Shown here one piece after another: positions 12,464 through 23,970 of a stretch of 64,000 nucleotides of DNA (positions within the stretch are counted from its first letter, which is position 1; each line of letters starts with the position of its first letter). This DNA is from Asterella californica (lineage: Eukaryota > Streptophyta > Marchantiopsida > Marchantiales > Aytoniaceae). The notes under the pieces are model-generated. The model was not told the DNA's origin and searched no databases. It worked only from the letters and a program-made list of their open reading frames with translations. Made by a program: the position numbers and the translations under genes. The stretch is from positions 2,356,001 through 2,420,000 of the forward strand of contig JAYKYS010000012.1 of NCBI GenBank assembly GCA_036924285.1. The letters run 5' to 3'.

Positions 12464-14080
12464 ATGCATGCCTAACATAGAGTCCTCTCTATGTAATAGT
12501 ACAATGATAGTTCCAAACTTGTTCACTGTTATGATGCGTAAATGAATGATCATGAGCACTTTTCTACGATCTTTCACTTCGTCTATACTCTCTCTATGTC
12601 CCAGTTTTCATGATTGGTTCTTCATAGATTTCAAAGGTTGTACTGAATCAACTGACTATTAGTGTCTAATAGTAGCACCATACAACTGCGAATAATTCAA
12701 ACAATAATGAATTAGATGAGTAGTATGATTGGGCCAACATTCTTCTCCTTAGAAGAAAAAATCTAGACACTTTTAAGACTTTTGTGATAAACTTATGAAT
12801 AGATCAGACCTTAAGGTTGGTTTCAGTATGATACTTTCACAATACTTTCAGGTTACATCTCTTTCAGTTTGGAGACAGTTCATCACTGAAAATGAAAAGA
12901 TGAGTGAGTTGGGAAATGACCCCATGACTAAAAAAAACCATATCTCTAAAGTTGAGGACGATCTCCAATATATTTGAGTGAGAGGTGAAAGTGAAACATA
13001 TGATGAATTACTTGTTACTACAAGTAACAAAATGTGTTAAAAATTTGACACTGAGTTCTATCAAAGCAGAGGACGAGAGTTATTGTCTCTGATCCTGTCT
13101 TATAAGTAGCTTGTAATACGTGATAAAGAAAGCAAATCATATTTGTTAGGAATCACGTTTTATTTTTCTCTTGCAAGAACTTGCTCAACGTTCATAATGC
13201 AGTCAACTTTATATAGTTACGAGTTAAACTTTTTCATACAACAGTGAAGAATAGCATCTTCTCTGTCAACGGTTCCATCGTTATGGATATGCTTTCATAT
13301 TCTGAAATGACAGATTCTACAATGAATTCAAAAACTACATCGTAAGGTCAGTAATTGTAAACAGAAGTTTTATGGAACTAGAGTATGAAGAAGATAAACA
13401 CTTATTACCCGTACTAGTTGTTGGATAAAATTTCAGATGTTCTTTAGGAGAACAAGTATGATGACATATTGTCTTTCTGAATCATGCATAATGATCTAAA
13501 GTATGTTAATTTGATCGTCGTTACAAGAAAAGTGTATGGAACTTGTATAAATCACTCTTCCATGTTCAGATGGAGGAGGTATATGCACACTTTCAAATTT
13601 ATGATTTAAATAAATATCCATGGTAACTGTGTTTATAATAAGATACATGTTATTTCTCACACTCAACTTATAGATTTTGTGTTTTTACAACAGCCAAGTG
13701 TAACAAATTTGTTATAGGGATAAATTTCAATTTATGAAATACTAACTTTAGCCATATACATTTAGCAGTGTAAATTTGAATAGCTATTTCTCAGATTAAT
13801 TAATTTCTGTAATGTCTCAAGATTCTTCTTTACACCATTGTAGCATAAAAGATTTTGTTCTTCAAGAAGATTTACACTAGTTATACTGTTTTAAGTTCTA
13901 AGATCTGTTCAAACTCACAAACACACTAGTTTTGCCCAGAAGTTTCTTTTAACCCACACAATCACGCAAGTGCTCTGGATCATAACAAACAACTACTACT
14001 TCAAATACAAAACAAATGTACACTGAGAAGACAGGGAAGACGATTACTAGTCCTTTGTCAAGGCTTCCATTCTTCTCACG

Positions 14081-14168
14081 TCGGCTTCCAAAAGTAAATC
14101 TCATCTTCTGGTGGTTCAACTCGGCTTCCAAAAGTAAATCTCATCTTCTGGTGGTTCAACTCGGCTTC
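14081..14168 (+). repeat. 40-bp tandem duplication
   Basis: Two identical 40-bp units (14081-14120 and 14121-14160), each starting TCGGCTTCCAAAAG and ending GGTGGTTCAAC, plus the first eight bases of a third unit. The perfect identity points to a recent replication-slippage event. Confidence 0.95.
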
Positions 14169-15044
14169 TGACACCCTTAGAACAGTGCCACTGCTCGATA
14201 GATATCAATTAGTACTCCTCACAACTAATTATCTTTACGAATATTCAATTGATTAGATCAATCATAAGGTGTCTGCCCCATGTAGCCTTCCCAGGTTTCT
14301 GCTTACTGAAACGGTCTTCTGACAACACTACAACAACACTCACATCCACTGTTACTCACACAAGGCTTCTGTAACAGGGTAGAAGATAGAATGAAGAAGA
14401 GAAGAGAAGAGAAGAGAAGAGAAGAGAAGAGAAGAGAAGAGAAGAGAAGAGAAGAGAAGAGAAGAGAAGAAGAGAAAATAATAAAAAGAGAGAAAAAGTG
14501 AGAAATAAATCTTCCGACAGGCTTCTAGTCCGGATCCTGACTAACAAGCTATCCCTGCTTGTAGTAATATGAGAGAGACACATATAATATGAACTAAACA
14601 CATATTACTTTGTCCCACTGTCTTCTTGTTGAAGATGACGTCTTCTGATATTGTAAGAAGCGATCCGTCAACTTTTGTGTACCTTAGGTTTTCCTCTCGA
14701 GATAATCCCGGAGTTAATTACCACCCACTGTCCCTTTGACCAAATGAGCTTTTACAGGGGTTCAGACATGGGCTGATACTCTCGTCGCTTAACTCCTCGA
14801 CTTCCTGCTTGGTACTCAGCCAAAGTGTCATAGATGCAGCTTCTAGCTTCTTCTACCTTTACTTCGACTACTCTATCTCATGAAATTTATACCCCACAGC
14901 CAGTCAGTATGTGGATCTGAAGTGCTCCACTGGATGAGACAAACTTAGACACTACACAACTTCTAACAATCACCGCCACTCAACAAGAAAACTTCTCATG
15001 CATCATTGGATAAGTGACCAAACTTCTTGCTTGGTGCTTCGAGA
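14169..15044. other. Gene-free stretch around the pentanucleotide repeat
   Basis: Apart from the GAAGA run listed separately, I see no coding or repeat signal here. It lies between the 40-bp duplication and the Ty3 LTR fragment. Confidence 0.4.
14393..14474 (+). repeat. (GAAGA)n microsatellite
   Basis: About 15 near-perfect copies of GAAGA, followed by degenerating purine-rich sequence to about 14500. The antisense open frame here is only the repeat read as Leu/Phe/Ser. Confidence 0.95.
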
Positions 15045-16428
15045 GGAACTCCAAACAGCTTGTTTGGAGTCTTGTTAAGTTGAAGGTAGTCAAATCAATC
15101 TACTAGAGAAGACTGATCTTAGATCAAGCGCTCTACTTTGTGGATGTATGTGGTTTTAAGCCACAAGGAGGAGTTTATGGAGGTTTGGTCACTCACGGTC
15201 AAAAATTGGAGATATCTTGGCTGTCGAGAGTCGGATCTGAAGGTTCTTGGAGCCAACAGAGTCAAGAAGGAAGATCCTATCGACATCTGAAGATTGTTTG
15301 ACGAAAGAAGAAAGTTCTCATATAGGTCTTCTTCAATTCCTTCATTAAGATTTTCGTCTTTTTGAATTCGTTAGAGTTGTAGTTGATTAAGTACAACTTG
15401 TGGTAGCTAGCTTTAGCTAAGGGTTTGTACATGAATTTTGTTTGGACTAGGGTTTGAATCGTGTGATATTGGTGCGAAGCTTTTTATTAGCAAAGGAATG
15501 TTTTCTTTACTTTGAACTACGGTTCGGTAGTTTTGGGTTTAGGTTGAGATCTAAAGACTTATTTTAGGAGGTTGGGTGCATATAGATCATTCATGTATAT
15601 TTCCCAGTTTTGTGTTCTTAGAGAGAAAGAAACGAAAGTGTATATAAAGTAGGAGCTGGTATATCTTGCGAAGCTTGTTCTTGTGGTTGTTTCTCTCTCT
15701 TTCTTATCTCTCGTGAGCACACGATATCTCCACAGCCAGGAACTTACAATTTCTTGGACAACCTTCAAGTAAATTTTGATACGATACAGTGGTGAACTCA
15801 ACGTGAAGCTCCGAGGTGGATAAATTTTTGTGTTAGAACTTGGAAGAGAATATCAACAATCATGAACGAGGATGAAGATGGATATAGTTGTTCGAGAGGA
15901 TGCTACGGACCTAAGATGATGGATATGTAGAAGGTTTGGGATCATGAGAAGAAGGGACGACCATGACTATGGACGAGATGAATGGATCAAAAGAGATATC
16001 AAAGGTGTAGTTGGATGCAACAACTGCACGAATGTTTCAAGCCTTCACTTTGTTTTTGCGACAAGAGTAAGATAACAAACAAAAGGAGGCTTTGGGGACA
16101 AAGACGTTTCGAAGAGTGATCGACAAGCTCGATTTGTATGATGGGAGTGACATTTCAAAGTACCTGAGATGTTACAAGAAGATGGATTTGCATCAAGTAT
16201 CGGAGAAAGAGACGATCGACATTCAAACTCGTTGCGGTGTTTGAGATAAGGGAGCATGTGAAGGGTCTAACAAAGCATTTTAGGAAGAACCGAGATACGT
16301 TTTCACAAGCGTTGATGGAGGTTATTTCTTGGGAAACTCAAATCGAGTAACCAAGAAGTGGAATGGATTTACCGACCTAACAAAGATTTATAGTCTAGAA
16401 AGCTGTTAAGAGAGTTTGAGAGACAATT
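15045..16428 (+). mobile_element. Ty3 LTR-gag fragment, truncated
   Basis: Matches 46398-47830 of the larger plus-strand Ty3 element. The LTR part (15045-15788) shares GAACTCCAAAC, GCTTGTTTGGAGTCT and ATCTCCACAGCCA, and ends ACGATACA. One base further on is TGGTGAACTCAACGTGAAG, the shared sequence just inside the LTR in this family and possibly its primer-binding site. Gag follows and stops abruptly at 16428, so the rest of gag, pol and the 3' LTR are missing. It is clearly decayed. Confidence 0.85.
15963..16428 (+). pseudogene. Ty3 gag, N-terminal remnant
   Basis: Reads as a broken version of the gag at 47326: MTMDEMNGS, then LDATTARMFQAFTLFLRQE, DLYDGSDISKYLRCYKKMDL and further blocks. There are stops after KV and after RQE, and frameshifts in the middle. 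Gag would form the virus-like particle core of the retrotransposon. The part with the zinc knuckle is absent because the fragment ends first. It is not functional. Confidence 0.8.
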
Positions 16429-17676
16429 GTGGTGCCCACAATTTGCAAGATTGGAGATTTTTTCAAAAATTTTAAGTTAATGATATGTATATATAATTGA
16501 AGCAACTTTATTACTTAAGGTTACACCCTGCTTAGCGGGAAGATGATCTTAAGGTGAATTCGTGAGAAGAAACCAACTTCTTCTGAAGTTGGAAGACGGA
16601 CGTCTTCCGAAAGACCGAGTGTGCTTCCAAGGAAGACGGGAAGTACCAACCGTGTACCAACTAAGGTAGGTTAGGTATACCTAAAGTACAATCACTACCG
16701 CAGTAGGTAGGACTAAGAGACGATCAAGCAATTACCTAAAGTGCGAAAGAGAAGACAGGGAAGCCAGAGACGCAGCAACATTATAGTGTCTTTTCTGCTT
16801 CTCTACTCGACTTGGAACTGAGGAGGACACTAGAAGCACGTACAGAAGCGAATTGCAGTGAGTGAGTGAGAGAGGACATCTTCTAGCAGGAAGCGCACTC
16901 AAGGTAGCAGGATTGGGAATCAACACGAGAATCAAAGATTGGAAATTGAGAATCGAAAGAGAAAATCGAGAGTTGGAAGCTTCAAATCGTAGCAGCTCGA
17001 ATTCGACTGTAGAAGTAGAGTCGCAGCAGCTCGAGGTTGAAGACAGAAGTAGGATCGTGGCAAGACGAAGACATTGAGAGCAGAATCGAAGCACTGAGGC
17101 GCGTAAAAGACTGAAGAAGCAAGCAGAAGCGTAGCGCAATGCAGTATTGAGGTTCTTCTCACTTCTTCTCTCTTCTCCATCACTTTCATCCTTCTGTTTC
17201 TATGTTTTCCTTGCTTCTTCGATCGTTTGCAAGAAGCATATCAATCCCTCCCCTTATCTGAAATTTCTTCCGAGAAGATTGGACGTAGAAGCATTGTGCA
17301 ATTTTTGACAGCCCTCTTCTCAATCTCTTCCTGAGAATCGAAATTGAGCTTCTTCTTCCTCCTATTCCAAAATCCTTTGTTTTGTCTATCAATTACCTTA
17401 CCCCACTATGCTTCTGTCTCAAAATCCGTGGACAGAAAACTCGTTTGAATGTCTGGACATTTCCAGAAGCCGAATGTTTGAAATTCACATCAAGAAGTTG
17501 GATTGGATTAGAATTTGAGTTGTGAGAAGCTTGATGTGAATCTAGAGTGAAATTGAGAGTTGATATTTGTTTCGAGAAGCAAGAAACTAGGAATCGAGCT
17601 AGTGCTTCCCAAGCATTTTGGCTTCTCAAATCCACATCTTCCTAGAGAGCTAGAAGATTGGAAAGGCTGGCAGAAT
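16429..17676. other. Gene-free, GAAG/CTTC-rich stretch
   Basis: Purine/pyrimidine-biased sequence with many AGAAG and CTTCTTC words, which make long open frames on both strands with unnatural Ser/Leu- or Glu/Arg-rich composition. I see no conserved protein. A weak inverted repeat near 16505-16545 (CTTAAG ... CTTAAG) faintly resembles the hairpin family. Confidence 0.4.
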
Positions 17677-18110
17677 GAGCGAGAAGATGTGAGGGTCCTC
17701 TGCGGATCTATTCTGTCTGATCCATAGCAGCCTGTTCCTTTTTCTTCCCACACTTTAGAAAAGAATTGTGAGAAGTCTTGCTGACAATATCTGGAGAGAA
17801 ATGTCAAAGGTCATATCTTCTCATTATGCAACAAGTTTTTTCTGAGAGTGTATGCGAAGTAAGGAGTCGAAAGACAGAGTGTGAATGTTCAATGTCTGTT
17901 GTGAGCTTAGATTGCGTGTAGGAAGCTGAAGATAGATGAGATCAATGATGAGAAGCCTAGATGCGGGGAGTCTTCTGAAGACGTCTGTTAACCAAAAGCT
18001 GTCCCAGGAGTCTTCCTAGAGGTCATTGTCACCGCAGGAGCTCTCAAACCTTCTTTTGATCGATTCTCAGACTTCGCTTTTCACATATCTCTTCATCTTC
18101 TATTAAGAAA
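17677..18110 (+). repeat. Dispersed 0.4-kb repeat, copy B
   Basis: Second copy of the repeat at 5807-6235, same orientation. Shared words include GATCCATAGCAGCCTGTTCC, GTGAGAAGTCTTGCTGACA and CATTGTCACCGCAGGAGC. Similarity fades beyond about 18110. Substitutions and small indels are spread throughout, so the copies are old. Confidence 0.7.
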
Positions 18111-18689
18111 TAAGATGAATTGTAAGGTGGATTGTCTCTTAGGAATCCATGAGATGCTTTCCTTAGTTAGGATTGCGTAGGTATAGCTCGGAAGACGTGA
18201 TGTACTTAGGAAGCACTGTTAGAATTCTGAAAGACAAAATAGCTGTCTTCTGGAAGACTAAATTTGTCTTCTGAGAGTGAAAGCTGGAATGTGAGGGCCT
18301 GGTAAGGACTGAGTATTAGGCTCACAACAAGTATGTGTGGTATAGTGTAACAGAAGCTCGAAATGTCGATGCATCATCGAGGGTTGGTGTTATCACAAGC
18401 GGAGTTGATCGGGACCAAACCTTTCGTCAAGGAGTTGGGCCTCGACTTCTTCACATGAGACTAGAATCTCGCAGACCAGGGTCTGCTGGAAGAGGTCTGG
18501 GTAGCACTGCCTCCTCAAAATCGTGTACTTGTCAAGGTAGGAGTCGTCCGAGAAAGACCATCCTCGTGGAATGATGACGAAGAGCTTTCCACTGACTCGA
18601 ATCAAAGAACCACGGATATGAGCTGGAGAAGAGAAAGATTCTCACGATCATCTCAGAGAAATGGATTCTATGTGGGAGTACTACATGCC

Positions 18690-19147
18690 TCTTCCTGAAA
18701 GATCGACAGGGGAGGAACAGATGGAAGGTGGAAGCCTACCGAGAGCCGAAGAAGCGTCTTTTAAGGAAGTTGTACCTTCACTTTTTCTCCAAGGGAAAGA
18801 CTCAAAAGGTAAGATACCCCAGAGATCAGGATGTGGAGTTCTTGGAAGCTGTTTGGACAGGAGAGGTTGTCAACTGAGACGCCTCCTTCCACGCCTATAT
18901 CCATGCCGAGTTAGCTTACTTGGGCACCCCAATAGGATGACATATAACCCCCTTCTTTTGCTACATGTATGTGTCCAAAGGAGACATGAAGGAGAACTAG
19001 TTGGCCAAGTATGGACCACCGGGACGCATAGTCACCAACGAGGATGGGACCTAGGAGTATTCTTAGGAAGAGCACATCTTATTCATCATTCACTCCGGAT
19101 CTAAGTCAGATGCAGAAGTCATAGCTCATGCAAGAAACACGAATAGA
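18690..19147 (+). pseudogene. Decayed reading frame of unknown, probably transposon, origin
   Basis: One frame keeps protein-like composition for about 150 codons despite five or more stops: DRQGRNRWKVEAYREPKKR, then FLEAVWTGEVVN, DASFHAYIHAELAYLGTPIG, HITPFFCYMYVSKGDMKEN, LAKYGPPGRIVTNEDGT and EEHILFIIHSGSKSDAEV. The breaks are TGA or TAG at sites where CGA or CAG would be sensible, as expected if methylated cytosines had decayed to thymine. Related sense may continue upstream from about 18400. I do not recognise the family. The neighbourhood is repeats only, so a mobile-element protein is the likeliest source. Confidence 0.45.
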
Positions 19148-20763
19148 GTTGCAGGTTCTAACATAATTTTAAATCGAGCATTGCAAGCTCTTAAGGTTAT
19201 CGCTCTATCAACAAACATCCAAAGCGAGGCATGAGTGCTACAAGAAAAGTGAGAAGTGATCACCAAATCCAACAAATAGTTGGTTGGAAGTGAGTATGAG
19301 CTCGACTACTCATTCGTGTTATGTAAACTTGCGTAAATTCTCATTCAACTACATGGTTGTATTCATCTCGCACTCTACTGTGTTCAAATTCACAATAGTT
19401 CTGTTCTCCTCATTTATTTTGTAAGAACATATTGAATATAACAAGGTGCAGATCTCTTCACTTGTGTGCTTATGAAGACGCTTGTTCAACATTCTGGTTT
19501 TTCTTCTCTGTTCTTTGTGAAGTGCCATATTCTCCATGTTCTCCTTCATATGGGAATATGAAGACATGATAGTTCATTTTTGGCGCGAGAGGTTGCACTT
19601 TCTTGTGTTAAACTAATCTTATAAACTGAATAAATGTCCACATATTTATTCTTCCATATCGCCCCGACACAAATTTGCGGTCTTATGATGATGGAACCTT
19701 TACGTCCAAAATTGCAAAAAAACCTGTTAGTAAAATAAGAGGTGGCAAAATTAACATAAAAGATTCCCTATCGCCGGAATGAAGATCAGCCGTAAAGAAA
19801 CCATGACCCCCGTGGTTTAACTAACGGTCAATCTTGTGTGGAACTCTTCTTTTTCGACAGTAACTTTTTTACTAGTACCTCACCAAAGAAATCTGTTCAT
19901 GGTGGAAATGGAAAAACAGTCATGATTTCTTTCGCAACTACCTCAGCAAGTAGCATTCAGGATGTCGGCCCTGACCGTGTGGAGTACCATGGATTAAGAA
20001 TCTTTGAGAAATATTTTAACTTTGACACCCCTAGTACAAAAGAAAGCAGATGCGAAAGGACCCTAACACCCTCAGTACAAGATTATTCAAGACTTGCTCT
20101 TTTCTTCTCCGCACTTTTCGCTCCTTGTTCTTGCACTATGTACTCCACGAATGGAATGGAGGTGTTTGAACCGGTTGTTATTTATTCCATTTCCTAAGTT
20201 TAGTACTTATCCTCGAAAGATTCTTAGTTTAGTTGCATGCACGATCCCGGGGAACTCCCAGGTCTGAAACTGCAAATATTTGCATTTGCCTGCTCTATTC
20301 AGGTGTAAAGAATCCTCGAAGCTTCCACTCGTAAAAGAGAAGTTTGGATAGAATCAACTCTCTTCCCACTGAAGCAAAGGAGCTGGTCTCAGCTGCCAAT
20401 TTAGCACGTGAAGGAATCTAAACCTTGCTGCTACGGAAACAAAGCTTGTACCTTGGGATCGAAGTCATCCTCTGCAGACGTTGATCAGCAGGAGATTGTG
20501 CAACATCCAGTCGATTGTCTGTCTGTTATAAGTCTTTCGGAGGCAATCCAGCCTCGTTCGATTAGACCGACGGAGCTGCCCTTAGAATGCCCCCATGCTG
20601 TGCAAGGGCAGTAGCATACTGCTGCTGAAGGCCCCACAGCGAAAAGAGGCCTAAAAAAAAGAGAAAGAAAAAAAAAGCTGCCCTTAGAGTTCTGCATTCT
20701 CCGTACATACTGAACCAATGCTCGGGTAAGTCCGGTGTTAGTGGTATGATTTCCGGATTAGTT
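19148..20763. other. Gene-free stretch with short open frames
   Basis: Several frames of 70-120 codons exist (for example 19838-20197, plus), but none shows a conserved motif or typical coding composition. Some of this could be 5' or intronic sequence of the small gene downstream at 21484. Nothing in the sequence decides that. Confidence 0.3.
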
Positions 20764-21267
20764 TGTTTAGTGGTATGATTTCCTGTGTCGAACCAAGTCT
20801 GCCAGGGAATCTTCAGCAAAAAGTTCTATGCGTCCTACACGTTGTCTGACGAAAACATATTCTCCAACCGGAAATTTCCCGATCTGCGCCATGAACTTTG
20901 CTGAGCACAGTTGAAGTATTGTAAGTGGAAGTCGTTTCCTCCAATGTACTTGCTCCCCTGCCCGAAGGTCGTACAAACCCGAGCAACCGTGTCTACTTCA
21001 GCAGCTAAACCTTTCCTCGCACGAGGGTTCACAAAGGCCGTTGAGAAGCTTGGGTTTCCAGGAATTCTTCCCCGCTAAAAGACCTCCGAAGCCGAGCCTT
21101 AAGTGCCCGCGAAAGAAATGCATACTGTATTGTATTTCCTCGCGGACTTTGTCGACAGATTTGTAGCATGATGACTCATCAGTACTTTCTGTGGTCGACA
21201 GATGGCCTTGTCCCAGCGGAACACGAGTAGAATCCGTTTCTAGGAAAGACACTTTGCTTCGGGCCAA
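20764..21267 (-). other. Unassigned minus-strand reading frames
   Basis: Two minus-strand frames look more protein-like than their surroundings: one from the ATG at 21267 (MARSKVSFLETDSTRVPLGQ, ending 20998) and one ending at 20767 (KFMAQIGKFPVGEYVFVRQR, then VGRIELFAEDSLADLVRH). They lie in different frames, so they would need an intron or a frameshift to be one product. I recognise neither. They sit about 200 bp from the divergent gene at 21484, so a divergent promoter is possible. A decayed mobile-element protein is equally possible. Confidence 0.25.
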
Positions 21268-21483
21268 AGCGTGAGAAGCCAGAGAGACAGAAACGTGCCC
21301 TTTAGGTTATGGTGGAGGAGTGATGATGACACGGATGATAAGTAGTTCCTTACCTGCAGACGATCTGCTGTTTCGAAGTTCTCGGTAGTGCGGGGTTCAA
21401 ATTTGAAGGTTGAACGGGAGAGCACAGAGTTAGAGAGAGAGAGAGAGCTCGAGAGATCGTGGGGTTTAGAGTTTTGTCGATCG

Positions 21484-21849
21484 ATGTGCTTTGAGTGTTT
21501 CGGTATGGGTGGTAGGCCTGACCCGCGCGTTGTTCGTCCTCGTCCTCCCCCTCCTCCAGTAATCATCCATCCTCCGGTGATGCACCGTCCTACTCCCCAC
21601 ATTCCGCAGCCTCCCCACATTTCGCATCACTCTGTGATGCCTCCTCCTCCCCCTCCTGTCATTGGACATCGCCCTGCTTCTCACGGACCTCCTGGAGCTC
21701 ACTATGCACCTGGAGCTGCTCATCACGGTCCAAGCGTACCTCCTCCCATGGCGGGTGGTGGGCATCACGGTCCAGCCGTACCTCCTCCCATGGCGGGTGG
21801 TGGGCAGCACGGTCGCCCGGGAGCTGCCCATGGACCTCATGGGCGCTAA
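21484..21849 (+). CDS. Small His/Pro/Gly-rich protein, function unknown
   Basis: 121 residues from the ATG at 21484 (MCFECFGMGGRPDPRVVRPR). An in-frame ATG at 21388 would add 32 Glu/Arg-rich residues, but these are read from a GAGAGA tract typical of a plant 5' UTR, so I prefer the inner start. The body alternates proline runs (PPPPP twice) with His-rich segments and ends in two near-identical copies of HHGPxVPPPMAGGG followed by a third start of it. There is no signal peptide or membrane segment. The N-terminal CxxC-like CFECF could bind metal or be lipid-modified; that is speculation. GC-rich codon use stands out from the AT-rich flanks, which supports a real gene. No family is recognised. 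Confidence 0.6.
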   Translation: MCFECFGMGGRPDPRVVRPRPPPPPVIIHPPVMHRPTPHIPQPPHISHHSVMPPPPPPVIGHRPASHGPPGAHYAPGAAHHGPSVPPPMAGGGHHGPAVPPPMAGGGQHGRPGAAHGPHGR

Positions 21850-22370
21850 GCATACTTGCTGTTTCAACAACAGGAAGGTGATTCAGTTGCATGGTTTTGT
21901 AAGGTCAGTTATGTCCCGTACATATACTGTTCTCTTTGTAGTTTTCTGTTTCTGTGCTCCGAGATCTCTCTATCCATCTTCTTCGGTGATGGAAAGAAGA
22001 AAAGAGATGGACGTGCAGGCATTACGATCAGCTGATGACTGACTTGTTTCTTCGTGCTACTTTTCTCTCACACGTATGCAGATATACACTGAGGTGCCAG
22101 ATCACCGACTCGTGTCAGGGCCTTCCATAAGGAGCGAACGAGCTGCGTCCAAAGCTGGGAATGGAGCGAGGTGGAGTTGAGTTGCTGGGTGTAGCATGCA
22201 CTCAGAGTCTGGAACTTGGAATCTGAGTAGCCGTTCTGTGTACAGTATACATATAATCTTTGTAAATATAGAACGCGTCGAGCGTTATTCAGCTTATAGC
22301 ATTGGGATCATGTCCTTTTTGCTAAGGCCATAAATTTTGTGGTGCACCAGACGAGTTTCTCTCTTCGAAA

Positions 22371-22646
22371 ATGATTTCTGAACGTATTTTTGTGCGTCGT
22401 GTGTTCTGTTCTTTCCTCGCTGTTGTTTCTCATTTGTTGCATGCGGTGAGGTGTTTGGAGGCACATCATGATTATTTTTTACAATTTAGTACTAAAGCTG
22501 GCTGCGTCAGTAAACTAAGGGACGAAGTGAGAGAAGCACTGCGGAAGCCAGTGTGCAACTCAGCAGAGACCAAAGCTATTGATGTATATGTGCAAGTACA
22601 GAGAATCATGTGTAAGGTCGCAGGGGTGGATGGATTTTGGTCTTGA
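22371..22646 (+). CDS. Small open frame, doubtful
   Basis: Ninety-one codons from the ATG at 22371: a hydrophobic start (VFCSFLAVVSHLLHAV) and then a charged helix-like stretch (KLRDEVREALRKP). It follows the likely 3' end of the His/Pro-rich gene. It could be a small secreted or membrane protein, but there is no homology or splice support. A chance frame is at least as likely. Confidence 0.2.
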   Translation: MISERIFVRRVFCSFLAVVSHLLHAVRCLEAHHDYFLQFSTKAGCVSKLRDEVREALRKPVCNSAETKAIDVYVQVQRIMCKVAGVDGFWS

Positions 22647-23920
22647 AAAGGCCTTCGTGGAAGAGTTGCGCTTACTGCCTGCCGATACGTTGATGAATGT
22701 GGATGCTTCCACAGCCTTATATCCGAAGAGGCCATCTTTTTTACACCATCTCCCGCTCGCTGGTGACGAGTGGACGGCTACTGACGTTTTCTATTCGAGA
22801 AGTTTCCTGTTTATCGTCCCGAGTTTACCACTTAGTAACGTATCGTAGGAGCTGATCGCAGAGTGAGAACAGAACTCTCCCTTGCGAACGAGGATATGTT
22901 CCTGGGATTTGGTGATCTATCCTTACCAACCATATGATGGTCATGTTGGGTCGCAACATGAAGCTTAAATGCATTATATTCTTGATTGCTGGTGGAGGAG
23001 GAGCTATTATCCGTCTATGGGATTTATTATCTGGATCTGTACTTCGGATGACTTGTTGCAGTGTTTATCGAGGTTCGGCTCGGGACATGGAACCATAGAC
23101 TCGTTGTTTCTGTGCGTTGGTGATCTTCATCTGTAGTTCAAGTGTAGTTACGGATGCTTTGTTTCAGTGTTGTGGTTGTTTGGCAAGGATCGAAGATAGT
23201 GAATAGTACTATTAACGTAAAGGGTGAGGTTCATGAAGGTAGAGGAACGCAATTTTGAGTAAATCAGGGATTAATTATTTTTAAAACTGTAATTCATTTC
23301 CAGTAAATCACGGATTATAAAACCAATTGACTAAAGGATAATGTACTGACGAGGTGTGGAAAAGCGCGACTGCTAGTTTATACTACGGACAGCAGCGTGA
23401 ATGTCCGAAGTCCTAGAGCATTATATTTAACTCAACTATTAAAGTCCGAATTAAAATTTTGTGAGCAAAAGTTAAGAGTGTTACGTTGTCGTAATTCACC
23501 ATGAATAATTGTTGCATTAATCCTTCCGTATGGATAATATTTTGCAAACTGATCGACTGTAAGTAGAATTATATATTTGCTGATGCTGAGTAAATCGCCT
23601 CTTATAAATAATATTATAAGATGATCGCTTATAAGTTAAATTATTTATTTGTTGAACGAATCGAATATGCAAAATACGAATAATTTGTGCTTTGGTTGTT
23701 ATCGGAGAAATATGTAACTGTTAAACGCAAAAATAGATATACTTTGTTCGTTGATTGTTATCAGAAAATATATAAAACTAAACAAAAATATTATAAATAT
23801 TATAAAATTAATTATTAGTTTATATTTGAAAATATAAAAGTTTAAAATGTAAACCATAAAACATGAGTAGACTATCTGCCGCTTCTAAAAGTACAAGTCT
23901 AGAATTTTAAATTATTTATA

Positions 23921-23970
23921 TATTAATTTATTATATAACTCCTCCTGCCAGAAGAGTAGGTAATAAGAGG
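23921..23970 (+). repeat. Hairpin-family member 4, diverged
   Basis: The left arm TTATTATATAACTCCTCC and the right arm AGAAGAGTAGGTAATAA flank the loop TGCC. The loop matches that of the member at 25291, and TGCATTATGCAT lies shortly downstream as beside other members. The stem has several mismatches and a bulge. Confidence 0.45.

Larger units (their letters stand above)
8892..14080. other. Long AT-rich gene-free region
   Basis: More than 5 kb of AT-rich sequence with no homology I recognise and only short open frames of biased composition. It holds hairpin-family members (10002, 10097 and 12410) and an AT dinucleotide run near 10188-10202. No exon-like conserved blocks were seen on either strand. 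Confidence 0.5.

Noticed and set aside
14356..14601. 81-codon minus-strand Leu/Phe/Ser frame
   Set aside because: It is the GAAGA microsatellite read on the other strand.
16732..17139. 135-codon minus-strand frame and overlapping frames on both strands
   Set aside because: The region is AGAAG/CTTCT biased, so long frames appear in several phases at once. No conserved protein.
21466..21870. 134-codon minus-strand Arg-rich frame
   Set aside because: Antisense shadow of the His/Pro-rich gene; codons mirror the proline and glycine runs.
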